A stretch of DNA of 64,000 nucleotides, from contig NZ_OY781884.1 in the NCBI RefSeq assembly GCF_963677155.1, positions 1,162,001-1,226,000 on the forward strand, written 5' to 3'. Shown here piece after piece: positions 44,576 to 52,952 of the stretch (its first letter is position 1; the number at the start of each line of letters is the position of its first letter). The translations under genes were made by a program, and so were the position numbers. Source of the stretch: an uncultured Draconibacterium sp. (GTDB taxonomy: Bacteria; Bacteroidota; Bacteroidia; Bacteroidales; Prolixibacteraceae). Under the pieces are notes generated by a model. It ran no database searches, was not told the DNA's origin, and saw nothing but the letters and a program-made list of their open reading frames with translations.

Positions 44576-44986
44576 CTATTCTACATCAATGCTCTTTTCA
44601 TCGACTCCGTTTTCCCCATCTTTCATTTTGAAATACCTTCGGAGCAAAACCTTTTTCAAATCGCGGGCGATAACCTGATGAGCAATAATCTCAATATGTG
44701 TATAATGCGGAAGATCATGCTCTGCCTGTACGATTTCTCGGTTAGTAATATCAACCTGATACAGCACCGATAACAACAAGTCGTAGTTGGTCTCCACCAA
44801 ACCGGTAATCTGGTCAATCAGTTGTTGATGCAACTCCTGGTACGCATTATCTGTGTCGCCTGAAAAAGTGATCTCCACACCAAACATTCCAAAATCTTTC
44901 ATGATCTGTTCGGCGGTTTGCTGAACAATTTCAGCCTTATCCATCAAATTTTCCAGATTCGTATTATTTACAACAGGTAGTTTCAT
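44576..44986 (-). CDS. Conserved hypothetical helical protein
   Basis: A 136-aa acidic, helical, soluble protein (MKLPVVNNTNLENLMDKAEIVQQTAEQ...; C-terminal KKVLLRRYFKMKDGENG). It lies convergent to the amidase gene with a 24-base gap. No recognised family and no operon partner. Confidence 0.65.
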   Translation of the reverse strand: MKLPVVNNTNLENLMDKAEIVQQTAEQIMKDFGMFGVEITFSGDTDNAYQELHQQLIDQITGLVETNYDLLLSVLYQVDITNREIVQAEHDLPHYTHIEIIAHQVIARDLKKVLLRRYFKMKDGENGVDEKSIDVE

Positions 44987-45373
44987 CTATTATAATTATT
45001 GGATTTTAGTGGCATAGTATGGAACCCGCAAATATTTTAGGATTCTTCCTGAATATAATATTTTAGATGCTCGTTTCATTTTTATTCTTTTTATAAAGAT
45101 AGACCAACTTTATTTCTGGCCAATTTAATTATTCTCTTTAATTCTATAAATTTACAATCACTATAAACCAATTAAATCTAAAACGATGGAAAAAAGTCTT
45201 TTCTCTTTAATAGTTCCTTCGCAATTCTAAATACAATAAAAACTACCTCAATAACAAGCTAGCTAACAAAACGTTATTATTATTATTTATTTGAAATAGA
45301 AATATTGTAATCAACGAACAATTTTTTTGATTAATTTCGAACAGAATTAATTTTTATTCGAAAAACAACTGTC
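44987..45373. other. AT-rich intergenic region, nothing recognised
   Basis: About 390 bases of AT-rich sequence between divergent genes. It probably holds both promoters, but no box stands out and no frame above 15 codons looks coding. Confidence 0.5.
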
Positions 45374-46027
45374 ATGAGAAAAAGAGTTGAAGCCGGATAT
45401 CGAAGATTATCACTTGGCGAGGAAATTTTTAATAGTATCACCCATGGAATTGGGACTTTCCTAAGCATTGCCGCACTTGTACTTTTAGTCGTTTTTGCAG
45501 CCATAAAAGGCAACGTATGGCATGTGGTAAGTTTCAGTATTTTCGGAAGCAGTTTAGTGTTGCTCTATTTATCTTCGACACTTTACCACAGTTTTACCCG
45601 CGAAAAATTGAAGAACCTTTTTGTTCGTTTCGATCATGCCGCCATATTTTTATTAATCGCAGGTACTTATACGCCATTTGTGCTTACCACAATTCGCGGT
45701 GCTTTCGGCTGGACTCTTTTTGGAGTAATCTGGGGGCTGGCAATCGCGGGAATGGTAATCCGATCGATTTATTTAACCCGTTTCCGCAAATTAATGGTTG
45801 GCATATACCTTGCAATGGGTTGGATGTTTTTACTTGCTATTGGCCCAATGGTTAGAAACCTACCCACATCGAGCATTGCTTTTTTATTCATTGGCGCTGC
45901 TTGTTATTCAATAGGTGTTATTTTCTATTCGTGGAGAGGTTTAAAATACGGCCACGGAATTTGGCACCTGTTTGTTTTGGCGGGTAGTATTATGCATTTC
46001 TTCTCGGTTCTATACAGTTTAAATTAG
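45374..46027 (+). CDS. Hemolysin III / PAQR-family membrane protein
   Basis: A 217-aa protein with seven membrane helices. Family landmarks: EEIFNSITHGIGTFLSI at the start, SSTLYHSF (zinc-type Ser/His), RFDHAAIFLLIAGTYTPF, and GIWHLFVLAGSIMHFFSV at the end with the two C-terminal His. Bacterial members influence membrane properties; hydrolase activity is suspected from the zinc site. Confidence 0.9.
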   Translation: MRKRVEAGYRRLSLGEEIFNSITHGIGTFLSIAALVLLVVFAAIKGNVWHVVSFSIFGSSLVLLYLSSTLYHSFTREKLKNLFVRFDHAAIFLLIAGTYTPFVLTTIRGAFGWTLFGVIWGLAIAGMVIRSIYLTRFRKLMVGIYLAMGWMFLLAIGPMVRNLPTSSIAFLFIGAACYSIGVIFYSWRGLKYGHGIWHLFVLAGSIMHFFSVLYSLN

Positions 46028-46044
46028 TAGTTTACAAATTACAT

Positions 46045-46086
46045 AAACAAAAACGCAGGACGATTTCTCATCCTGCGTTTTTGTTT
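46045..46086. terminator. Bidirectional terminator between hlyIII-like gene and trxB
   Basis: AAACAAAAACGCAGGA (46045-46060) and TCCTGCGTTTTTGTTT (46071-46086), perfect 16-bp arms with 10-nt loop and T-rich tails both ways. Confidence 0.88.
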
Positions 46087-46106
46087 ATCGCGTAGTGTAT
46101 TTTCTT

Positions 46107-47111
46107 TTACGAATGCTTTTCAGAAAGGTAACGCTCTGCATCAATTGCAGCCATACAACCCGATCCGGCAGCAGTTACCGCCTGACGGTATTGCGAGTCT
46201 TGAACATCGCCACAAGCGAACACGCCCGGTACTTTTGTTTTTGCTGTTCCCGGCTGGGTTAAAATATAACCTACATTATCGGTATCAACATACTCTGCAA
46301 AAATATCAGAGTTTGGTTTGTGACCGATGGCCAAAAAGAATCCATCAATTTTAATAGTAACTTCCTCTTCTCCTTCTTCGCCTTGTTTTTTAACCAATGT
46401 CGCACCTTCAACAACACCATTATCACCAATTAAACCTTTGGTTTGGTGTTCCCATAGTATTTCAACGTTTGGTGTTTTTTTCACACGCTCTGCCATTACT
46501 CTCGAAGCACGTAGCACATCACGACGTACAATCATGTATACTTTATTACACAAACCGGCCAGATACATGGCTTCTTCAGCAGCAGTATCGCCACCTCCAA
46601 CAACAGCAACATCCTTTCCTTTGTAGAAAAATCCGTCGCAAGTTGCACAGGCAGAAACTCCACCTCCGGCATATTTCTTTTCGTCTTCCAATCCAAGGTA
46701 TTTTGCCGTTGCTCCGGTTGCAATAATCACAGTTTCAGCTTCGATCACTTTTGAGTCATCGATCCAAACTTTATGAACATCGCCCGAGAAATCAACTTTC
46801 GTAGCCATTCCCCAACGTACATCGGTACCAAAACGCTGCGCTTGTTTTTTCAGGTCTTCCATCATTACCGGGCCGGTAACTCCTTCCGGGTAACCCGGAT
46901 AGTTTTCGACTTCGGTTGTTGTAGTTAACTGACCTCCGGGCTGAAGCCCCTCGTACATTACCGGACTCAGGTTAGCGCGAGCAGCGTAAATTGCTGCAGT
47001 GTAACCAGCAGGCCCCGAGCCTACAATCAAACATTTTACCTTTTCCACATCAGTTGGTTCAACGTTCTTATTATCGTTGCTATCGTTAATATCAAGTGGT
47101 TTAAACATCAT
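46107..47111 (-). CDS. trxB: Thioredoxin-disulfide reductase
   Basis: A 334-aa flavoprotein. FAD site CLIVGSGPAGYTAAIYAARA, redox pair in GVSACATCDGFFYKG, NADPH site VAVVGGGDTAAEEAMYLAGL, and GVFACGDVQDSQYRQAVTAAGSGCMAA. It reduces thioredoxin with NADPH. About 25 extra N-terminal residues (LDINDSNDNKNVEPTDVEK) precede the domain. It is read away from tRNA-Pro. Confidence 0.95.
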   Translation of the reverse strand: MMFKPLDINDSNDNKNVEPTDVEKVKCLIVGSGPAGYTAAIYAARANLSPVMYEGLQPGGQLTTTTEVENYPGYPEGVTGPVMMEDLKKQAQRFGTDVRWGMATKVDFSGDVHKVWIDDSKVIEAETVIIATGATAKYLGLEDEKKYAGGGVSACATCDGFFYKGKDVAVVGGGDTAAEEAMYLAGLCNKVYMIVRRDVLRASRVMAERVKKTPNVEILWEHQTKGLIGDNGVVEGATLVKKQGEEGEEEVTIKIDGFFLAIGHKPNSDIFAEYVDTDNVGYILTQPGTAKTKVPGVFACGDVQDSQYRQAVTAAGSGCMAAIDAERYLSEKHS

Positions 47112-47242
47112 TTAAATTTTTAGTTGCACAAAAATACAAAACATACCTTATCGATTGTCATAAATTCAATCGATAATACTGAAGCAATATAACAGAATTC
47201 TATATTGCTCTTCAAAATAGTAGATTAAAGAAAGAAAAAAGT

Positions 47243-47273
47243 TTTGTAAAAATAATTTCTAGAGTTACTTTTG
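47243..47273 (+). promoter_or_regulatory. Promoter of tRNA-Pro
   Basis: TTTG (47243-47246) and TACTTTTG (47266-47273) separated by 19 bases, a full match to the Bacteroidetes -33/-7 consensus, 12 bases before the tRNA. Confidence 0.8.
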
Positions 47274-47284
47274 CAATCCTGATT

Positions 47285-47359
47285 CGGGATGTGGCGCAGT
47301 CCGGTTAGCGTACTGGTCTGGGGGACCAGGGGTCGCAGGTTCAAATCCTGTCATCCCGA
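47285..47359 (+). tRNA. tRNA-Pro(GGG)
   Basis: Acceptor CGGGATG pairs with CATCCCG (47352-47358); D arm GCGC-AGTCCGGTTA-GCGT; anticodon arm CTGGT-CTGGGGG-ACCAG with anticodon GGG; T arm GCAGG-TTCAAAT-CCTGT; discriminator A. CCA is not encoded. Its 3' part is the integration site of the island that follows. Confidence 0.93.
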
Positions 47360-47360
47360 C
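47317..47360 (+). repeat. attL: 44-bp direct repeat within tRNA-Pro
   Basis: The 44 bases from the anticodon loop to just past the tRNA end (TCTGGGGGACC ... CATCCCGAC) recur exactly at 55378-55421. Integration leaves the tRNA whole at this side. Confidence 0.9.
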
Positions 47361-47366
47361 TCATTT

Positions 47367-47407
47367 AAAGCTTGATAATCAATTGATTATTGAGCTTTTT
47401 CTTTTTT
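47367..47407 (+). terminator. Terminator after tRNA-Pro, supplied by the island
   Basis: AAAGCTtgATAATCA ... TGATTATtgAGCTTT hairpin (47367-47398) with a T-rich tail. It lies just inside attL; a different hairpin with T run stands at the same distance outside attR. Confidence 0.7.
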
Positions 47408-47486
47408 GTAAACATTTCTGATATTGGTTGAAATTCATACCCGGTTTACACCATGTGTAAACCAGCGTGTAAACCGGAAAAGCAAA

Positions 47487-48707
47487 ATGAATGCAACAAT
47501 TACAGTTATTTGTTTCAAAAGCAAAGTGCTTTCAAATGGTGAAAGTCCTTTAATGTTAAGAGTTACCAAGAATCGCAAACGAAGTATGAAAAGTCTGGGT
47601 GTGTCGCTCAATCCTGACCATTGGAATTTTGACAAGAACGAACCGAAGCCAGACTGTCCGAATAAAACGGAAATAGAACAATTAATCTTAAAAACACAAA
47701 TCGAGTACCAAAAAAAACTACTTTCTGCTAAGGTTAATGGCGAGGATTTTACGGCTGAAACAATCGTCAAAGACAAACCAAATAAACAGGAAAAAATAAC
47801 CGTCCAAGAATTTTATATTGTTACTATCAACTCACTAAAAACAAGCGGAAATATTGGCAATAGTGATGTTTACAAGACCTCATATAATTCGCTAAGAAAT
47901 TTTAATAATGGAAAACTCCCGGTTTATACATTTGATAAGATTGATTACTCGTTTCTTACTAGATATGAAATATGGCTCAGAAAAAACGGAAATTCTGACA
48001 GGACTATTTCTAACAGATTTAAAACATTAAGAGCAACATATAACAGGGCTATTACTGAAAAAATAATCAGTAAAGACAAAAATCCATTCAATGAATTTAA
48101 ACTCAGTAGATTCAATACAAAAACCGTTAAACGGGCATTGACTAAAACAGATATTAAAAGAATAATCAACTACAACACCCGGAACAAATCCGAAAAACGC
48201 AAACTCGCACATTCAATTTTCTGTTTTTCGTACTTGTGCGGTGGTATTTCTTTTGTAGACGTTGCTAACCTACGCCCGGAAAATATCAGAAATAACAGGC
48301 TTATTTATGTACGACAGAAAACTAAAGGTTTAATAAACATACCATTTATAAAAGCCGCAAATAAATACATAATACAATATCAGCAAAATTGTCTAACCTC
48401 CTCTTACCTGTTCCCTATTTTAGATTCAAATATTCATGTAACACCGATACAGAAAAATGACCGGGTACTAAAAGTTCGTAAACAAATAAACTATGAACTC
48501 CGGGCAATTGGTAAAGAACTAAAAATAAAAACTAATCTTACAACCTACGTTGCTCGTCATAGCTTTGCAACTGTCCTGAAAAATTCAGGTGTAAACATTG
48601 CTTTAATTAGTGAAGCTCTGGGACATTCTGAACTTTCAACTACTCAGATTTATTTAGATAGTTTTGAAAATAAGCAATTTAACGAAGCAATGAAACATTT
48701 GCTCTGA
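47487..48707 (+). CDS. Tyrosine site-specific integrase (Bacteroidetes type)
   Basis: 406 aa from the ATG at 47487, which gives the usual MNATITVICFKSKVLSNGESPLMLRV beginning; an upstream start at 47424 is less typical. Arm-binding domain (about 1-85), SAM-like core-binding domain (about 100-200), catalytic domain (about 210-406): CGGISFVDVANL (first Arg region, degenerate as in this family), RQKTKG (Lys), TYVARHSFAT (Arg-His), LGHSE, and nucleophile Tyr in TTQIYLDSF. It recombines attP with tRNA-Pro. It is not an integron integrase. Confidence 0.92.
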   Translation: MNATITVICFKSKVLSNGESPLMLRVTKNRKRSMKSLGVSLNPDHWNFDKNEPKPDCPNKTEIEQLILKTQIEYQKKLLSAKVNGEDFTAETIVKDKPNKQEKITVQEFYIVTINSLKTSGNIGNSDVYKTSYNSLRNFNNGKLPVYTFDKIDYSFLTRYEIWLRKNGNSDRTISNRFKTLRATYNRAITEKIISKDKNPFNEFKLSRFNTKTVKRALTKTDIKRIINYNTRNKSEKRKLAHSIFCFSYLCGGISFVDVANLRPENIRNNRLIYVRQKTKGLINIPFIKAANKYIIQYQQNCLTSSYLFPILDSNIHVTPIQKNDRVLKVRKQINYELRAIGKELKIKTNLTTYVARHSFATVLKNSGVNIALISEALGHSELSTTQIYLDSFENKQFNEAMKHLL

Positions 48708-48802
48708 AAAATACTGCCAACGTAAATTTTATTGATAAATTTGTTGTAAGCTGAAACGTCAGCAATTTATTGATTATTACGTAAGCGTAAGGCATTATTC
48801 TT

Positions 48803-48925
48803 GGTATCAGAAATCGCCAATTTCAAACATCTCAGGGATAATAGCGATAGCGCTCACGCCATCTTATATGGCGTGGGATGCTGTTGTCTATTTGAGATAT
48901 GGGTGTTTGGCGATACCTTGATACC
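48803..48925. ncRNA. 123-nt imperfect hairpin element between integrase and cargo operon
   Basis: Nested arms: GGTATCA (48803-48809) with TGATACC (48919-48925); ATCGCCAA (48813-48820) with TTGGCGAT (48907-48914); a TCTCA/TGAGA segment; and a central CACGCCAT (48855-48862) with ATGGCGTG (48868-48875). The whole 123 nt folds on itself, and it is richer in GC than its surroundings. It could be a structured RNA, a miniature inverted-repeat element or a DNA site used in excision. No T run follows directly. Confidence 0.5.
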
Positions 48926-48999
48926 GGATAGGCTTTCAGTTCCCACGCTTCTTTTTTTATCCTCTGTCAGGGAACAGCAGAGCTAAACACAATCTAATT

Positions 49000-49311
49000 A
49001 TGGAATTGACACGAAATGAGAAAATGGCAATTTTAAATGTTCTCGATCAAATTATTTTAGCAGATGGTAAAGTAGATAGAATGGAAGCTGCTTTTATGTC
49101 TGCAATTCTTATGAAATTTAACATGACAAAATATGATGGATTTGAAGCAAGAGAAATGGATTTAATGGATGTCAGTAAAACTCTAAAAGATATGAGTTCA
49201 ATAAAAAAGGAATATTTTAAAACACTTGCTATTGAAATGGTGAATATTGATGGAGAGGAGCATAATAATGAGATTGCAATCATTAGTTTAATTTTTGCAT
49301 TCATCCAATAG
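49000..49311 (+). CDS. TerB-like protein, first gene of the island operon
   Basis: A 103-aa all-helical protein with the TerB-type motif LADGKVDRMEAAFM (about 20-33) and a second related segment MVNIDGEEHNNE (about 80-91). TerB domains bind metal through such acidic loops and occur in tellurite-resistance and phage-related loci. Start ATG at 49000, 292 bases after the integrase, beyond the hairpin element. It is followed within 12 bases by the next gene of a compact operon. Confidence 0.72.
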   Translation: MELTRNEKMAILNVLDQIILADGKVDRMEAAFMSAILMKFNMTKYDGFEAREMDLMDVSKTLKDMSSIKKEYFKTLAIEMVNIDGEEHNNEIAIISLIFAFIQ

Positions 49312-49323
49312 AAAGAGTTTGTT

Positions 49324-49731
49324 ATGGGAATCTTTTCAAATTCATCCATTAAAAAATTTAGAAATTTATTTATTGAAACTTCTAATTTGATTGCTGGATT
49401 TAGTTTTGGAACGTTACAAATATCTAATTCAGTTGCAAAGCAAAAAATTGAAGCAAATTACGAGGAATTAAAAGAAATGTTTCATTGGTTTGACAATCCT
49501 TTTGATGAATATTTCAATGTTTATTTAACATCGGTAATCGGGGAAAAATTATCAGTGGGGCAAGCTGTTTACATAATTTGGGATTGTATGAATCAGGCTC
49601 TATATTTTAATGAAAAAATATCTCAACGTGTAACTGAAGAAGTTGTCGAACGTGCAAGACAAATTAGTGCTACTTACGGAGGGCGAGCAAAAATTAACAA
49701 ACTAATATGTGAGCAAAATGGGATTATTTAA
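49324..49731 (+). CDS. Hypothetical protein, second gene of the island operon
   Basis: A 135-aa soluble protein, largely helical (KQKIEANYEELKEMFHWF, SVGQAVYIIWDCMNQAL). No recognised family. Its 3' end overlaps the next gene by 14 bases, so translation is coupled. Confidence 0.65.
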   Translation: MGIFSNSSIKKFRNLFIETSNLIAGFSFGTLQISNSVAKQKIEANYEELKEMFHWFDNPFDEYFNVYLTSVIGEKLSVGQAVYIIWDCMNQALYFNEKISQRVTEEVVERARQISATYGGRAKINKLICEQNGII

Positions 49732-50107
49732 TAAGGTTGAACTAAAAAAGGAATATTTTGAACCAGCTATCGGATTTGATAAAGTTGAAGTTTCAAATTT
49801 AAGAAAACGTCAAGGGTTCAAGGTCGATATAATTAACTCTAACGAAGACATTTATGTAAAAGCAACAATTAGCGGAGGGGTTCTAAAAAAAATCCAAATC
49901 GAAGATGTGTTCAGAAGTGATGGAATAAGGCTCTGCGCAATTACGATTTACTCTTTCACACATAGCGAGGTAAAGGCCTTTTTAAATAAAAAATTTTCGA
50001 AATCGGGGGAATTATGGCGATTAACAAATACTGAATTATTGAGTTTTGAGGGATTTAAACATGATATGTCAAGATGCTTTGTTCAGTTTCATAAAAAATA
50101 CAAATAA
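49718..50107 (+). CDS. Hypothetical protein, third gene of the island operon
   Basis: A 129-aa mixed alpha/beta protein beginning MGLFNKVELKKEYF. I chose ATG 49718; a GTG nine bases upstream is in frame. Beta-rich centre (FKVDIINSNEDIYVKATISGGVLKKIQI). Opening words (MGxFxK) resemble those of several TerB/TerD-linked proteins, but no family is certain. Confidence 0.65.
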   Translation: MGLFNKVELKKEYFEPAIGFDKVEVSNLRKRQGFKVDIINSNEDIYVKATISGGVLKKIQIEDVFRSDGIRLCAITIYSFTHSEVKAFLNKKFSKSGELWRLTNTELLSFEGFKHDMSRCFVQFHKKYK

Positions 50108-50109
50108 CT

Positions 50110-50367
50110 ATGAAAACACACATAGAAGATCAAATCGACGATTATGTTGAAGCATTAAGAAAAAACATGATTGAAGAAGCCAAAACAAAAGGCTTAGCTT
50201 GGGTTAATTCAGATGATAAAATTACATCTATATTTGATGCAAATCTTGTTGTACATAGATCAAATATTATTGAGGTAATACGTAAAAAATTTGGACTTTC
50301 ATTTGAGGAAGCATCCTCTCTTTTTGGAAAATCGAAAGTTAAAATCTACAAAAAATATTCTAAATAG
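50110..50367 (+). CDS. Hypothetical small protein, fourth gene of the island operon
   Basis: An 85-aa charged protein (EDQIDDYVEALRKNMIEEAKTKG, C-terminal FGKSKVKIYKKYSK). Two bases after the preceding gene. No recognised domain; it looks helical with a basic tail. Confidence 0.6.
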   Translation: MKTHIEDQIDDYVEALRKNMIEEAKTKGLAWVNSDDKITSIFDANLVVHRSNIIEVIRKKFGLSFEEASSLFGKSKVKIYKKYSK

Positions 50368-50378
50368 AATTTAGGAAT

Positions 50379-50540
50379 ATGTTAATCGCTGCAATTATTA
50401 TTTACATTATCGGGGTTGTAGCCAGTGGTTTTGATCCATTATGGCCAATTGATTTATTGGGTGGAAAAGCAGGACCATTAGGTGTTATTCTCGTTATTGG
50501 TTGGATTGTCTTATTAATTGCGGGAATCGCAAGTGCCTAA
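50379..50540 (+). CDS. 53-aa two-helix membrane peptide, fifth gene of the island operon
   Basis: MLIAAIIIYIIGVVASG, a short loop (FDPLWPIDLLGGKAG), then PLGVILVIGWIVLLIAGIASA. Two membrane helices with no charged residues inside. It fits tightly between its neighbours (11 bases before, 4 bases after), which argues that it is a real gene. A small holin- or toxin-like membrane role is possible. Confidence 0.6.
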   Translation: MLIAAIIIYIIGVVASGFDPLWPIDLLGGKAGPLGVILVIGWIVLLIAGIASA

Positions 50541-50544
50541 TCAA

Positions 50545-51228
50545 ATGAAAAAATCACTCAAATATATTGCAAAAGCACTTCTTAATTTTATAGTGCATTT
50601 AATTCTAATCTCAGCCCACGCAGTTGTTTTGTACTTTATTGCAAAAATATGGATTGATGACTTTGAGTTAAAAATTTCTCCACACAGAATCGATTCTCAA
50701 CTCTACATTATCTTTGTTTTTTCTTGTGTAGTCGTTATTTTGTTTCTGATAAAAAGAATTGTTCAGAGAAAAAAACAACAAAACATTTTACAAAGGTTAA
50801 AAATATCAGCGGTGTTGGCACTAATTGTTTTCTCATGGCTTTATTTTGATTACACTGCCCGAATTATCAGCAACCGAATTTTAAATCAAAATATCAGAGC
50901 GGAATTACTCGACAAAACATTTATTGGAAATTTTGGACGTACTACTTTTATAAATGCTAAAGATTTATCATACCGAGAATACAAGCAATTTGCAAGACCT
51001 TTGAAGCTCCCTAAGCTGAATAAAAGAGCCTATAATATTACATTTGATTGTGATGTTACCCGGAACCTTGCAGGAGAATATTCAACTAATATTGAATACA
51101 ACCTACCAAGTAACATTGAAGTAAAAAAATTTGATTATCAGGGTGACAAAAAGGATTATAAAAAACACCAGATCGTTGAACAGCTTGGGGAAGTTCAAAA
51201 AGTTACTTTTGAAGAAGCATGGTGGTAA
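50545..51228 (+). CDS. Membrane protein, sixth gene of the island operon
   Basis: 227 aa from ATG 50545, chosen over an in-frame TTG at 50518 that would overlap the small peptide gene. Three membrane helices (about 10-33, 48-66, 80-98, with Lys/Arg between) and a C-terminal extracytoplasmic or cytoplasmic domain of about 125 residues with beta character (YNITFDCDVTRNLAGEYSTNIEYNLPSN). No family recognised. Its stop is followed by a terminator hairpin. Confidence 0.65.
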   Translation: MKKSLKYIAKALLNFIVHLILISAHAVVLYFIAKIWIDDFELKISPHRIDSQLYIIFVFSCVVVILFLIKRIVQRKKQQNILQRLKISAVLALIVFSWLYFDYTARIISNRILNQNIRAELLDKTFIGNFGRTTFINAKDLSYREYKQFARPLKLPKLNKRAYNITFDCDVTRNLAGEYSTNIEYNLPSNIEVKKFDYQGDKKDYKKHQIVEQLGEVQKVTFEEAWW

Positions 51229-51232
51229 AAAA

Positions 51233-51256
51233 GAGAGTGCCCAACCGGACACTCTC
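51233..51256. terminator. Terminator closing the island operon
   Basis: GAGAGTG (51233-51239), 10-nt loop, CACTCTC (51250-51256), then CAAAAATTAAT. Between convergent genes, so it may serve both. Confidence 0.65.
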
Positions 51257-51266
51257 CAAAAATTAA

Positions 51267-51821
51267 TCACTTCTCAGAGTTTTCAGGATGTTTCTTCGGT
51301 TTATATTGCTCTAATACAAGGTCTTCATCTTGAAAAACAGGTTCATTTATTAATTTAAGCTTTTCCAACTTACTTATGCTTTCTAAGCCATTTTTGAAAA
51401 CACTATTCATTGCTCTTTCTCCACGAGTTACTACATACTGAGCTACAGCCATTTCGTTCAATTCATGTTTTTCGCAACAAACTTTAAAAGCAGACAAGCC
51501 TAACACAGCATTTAATCTTTCCTTAAATATTGTGAAGAAATCTAATCTCTGATCTGGGGTAAGTCTTTCCTTTAACATACGGCCAAGTGTCTGAGGGTCT
51601 TTATAATGCTGATGACCATGTGATTTGACCGTACTCGAAAGAATTTTCCTAAATATTTTTTCTTCGGATTTCACTTTTAAACTATTTTCATAACTCAAAG
51701 CCCTTCTCTCTTTGTCATCCTGAATTTTCTTCAATTCAGCTTTCACATTTACTAACTCTTGTCTCTCAGCCAATAAATTATAAAACTCATCAATACTGAT
51801 TGTAATTACATTATCTTTCAT
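51267..51821 (-). CDS. Coiled-coil hypothetical protein of the island
   Basis: A 184-aa acidic/basic mixed protein. N-terminus ITISIDEFYNLLAERQELVNVKAELKKIQDDK is a coiled coil (about 15-50); the rest is helical (MLKERLTPDQRLDFF, YVVTRGERAMNSVF). It resembles accessory proteins of Bacteroidota mobile elements, without a named family. It is read against the six-gene operon. Confidence 0.65.
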   Translation of the reverse strand: MKDNVITISIDEFYNLLAERQELVNVKAELKKIQDDKERRALSYENSLKVKSEEKIFRKILSSTVKSHGHQHYKDPQTLGRMLKERLTPDQRLDFFTIFKERLNAVLGLSAFKVCCEKHELNEMAVAQYVVTRGERAMNSVFKNGLESISKLEKLKLINEPVFQDEDLVLEQYKPKKHPENSEK

Positions 51822-52952
51822 TTTATTTGTTTTATTAAATTAAAAAATTGCTCTGGCTTTACTCAATGGTTAGAATATCACAAATAATCCCATTGATTAT
51901 CAAATTATAGCCACAGCCATAAATTTCACATGACCTCTACGAAGTCTTCTTAAATTAATTATGTTTTTGCGACTATGACGAGTTAGGTGTTTTCCGCAGC
52001 TAAGGCATCTATCTTCTTGTTATCATCGTCAACTGAACTGACGACCCTATAACCACTGCGCATCAAAACTCAGGTACTGTTTATGAACATGTCGCGATGT
52101 TCATGCATCCACCGTTTACAGGGCAGATACTAATCACAAAAATAGTGTAAATTTTTTGACATCTGAAAATGAAAATTCACACCAAATATTACAAAATAGA
52201 TTTCAACAGACCTGAATAATCTGATTTAATGCTATTTATAACAATAAACAAAGTTTTTATTTAGAATAATTACAGATTGGTGCAAATAATATGATACTGG
52301 TAACTACTCTTTGATTTGAACCATATTAACCGATAAAAATATTGAATCAATCTCCCAATAAACCATAGTACCCCAAAACTTTACATATTATGTAAAAATT
52401 TTGTCCAAAGCATAATCCGCGAATACCGGGGCACAACCAAACACCTTATTTTAGTTTTCGTTTATGACAAAACGGAATAAAATGTAATGTGTCCATTTAT
52501 AAACGCATCGAATTATTTTCGGCACTACGCAAAACGGATTAAAAACCACAAAATAAACATCGCGATTATTTTTTGTCTGGTACTGTTACTATCTTTGTAA
52601 CACAATTCATTTTTAGAGCAATCTCTGAATTTAAAGCAATTAAAGTTTCTGCTTAATATTCGTAGGCAATTTCACATAGTAGTTTAACTTTTATTTGAAT
52701 TTAATTGGCATCAAGTGGACTCTATGCCAATTTAACTTATTTCAGATCGGGATTAATCGAACAATATTAGCAAACTTCAATTTGCTTAATTTTTCATAAT
52801 TTTAGCGTTCAGAAAAAAACAGGACGTTGTTTAAAAATTGTTTTGCTTAAAAAATCAAGCTTAGTACAAATTTTTATCACCGACTATTTAATGACAGAAA
52901 ATACCGATTTTTCATACTACGGGACTTAAAACGTAGCTAAAAGCGAGGGTTT
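51822..52952. other. 1.1-kb non-coding region of the island with dyads
   Basis: No gene seen. A GC-richer block at about 51,955-52,140 includes the dyad ATGAACAT-gtcgcg-ATGTTCAT (52083-52104). TATCTTTG (52590-52597) fits the -7 box and would give a 350-nt leader to the helicase-like gene; within that leader lies AATTGGCAT (52703-52711) / ATGCCAATT (52724-52732). These may mark a small RNA, a replication or transfer origin, or regulator sites. Confidence 0.45.

Noticed and set aside
47487-48707. Integrase as the integron integrase (IntI) for the cassette array
   Set aside because: It has the Bacteroidetes arm-binding and SAM-like domains, lies 40 kb from the array and is tied to the tRNA-Pro att repeats. 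The additional domain typical of IntI is not seen.
48803-48925. Reading the island hairpin as a retron msr-msd
   Set aside because: No reverse transcriptase gene is present in the island or elsewhere in the window.
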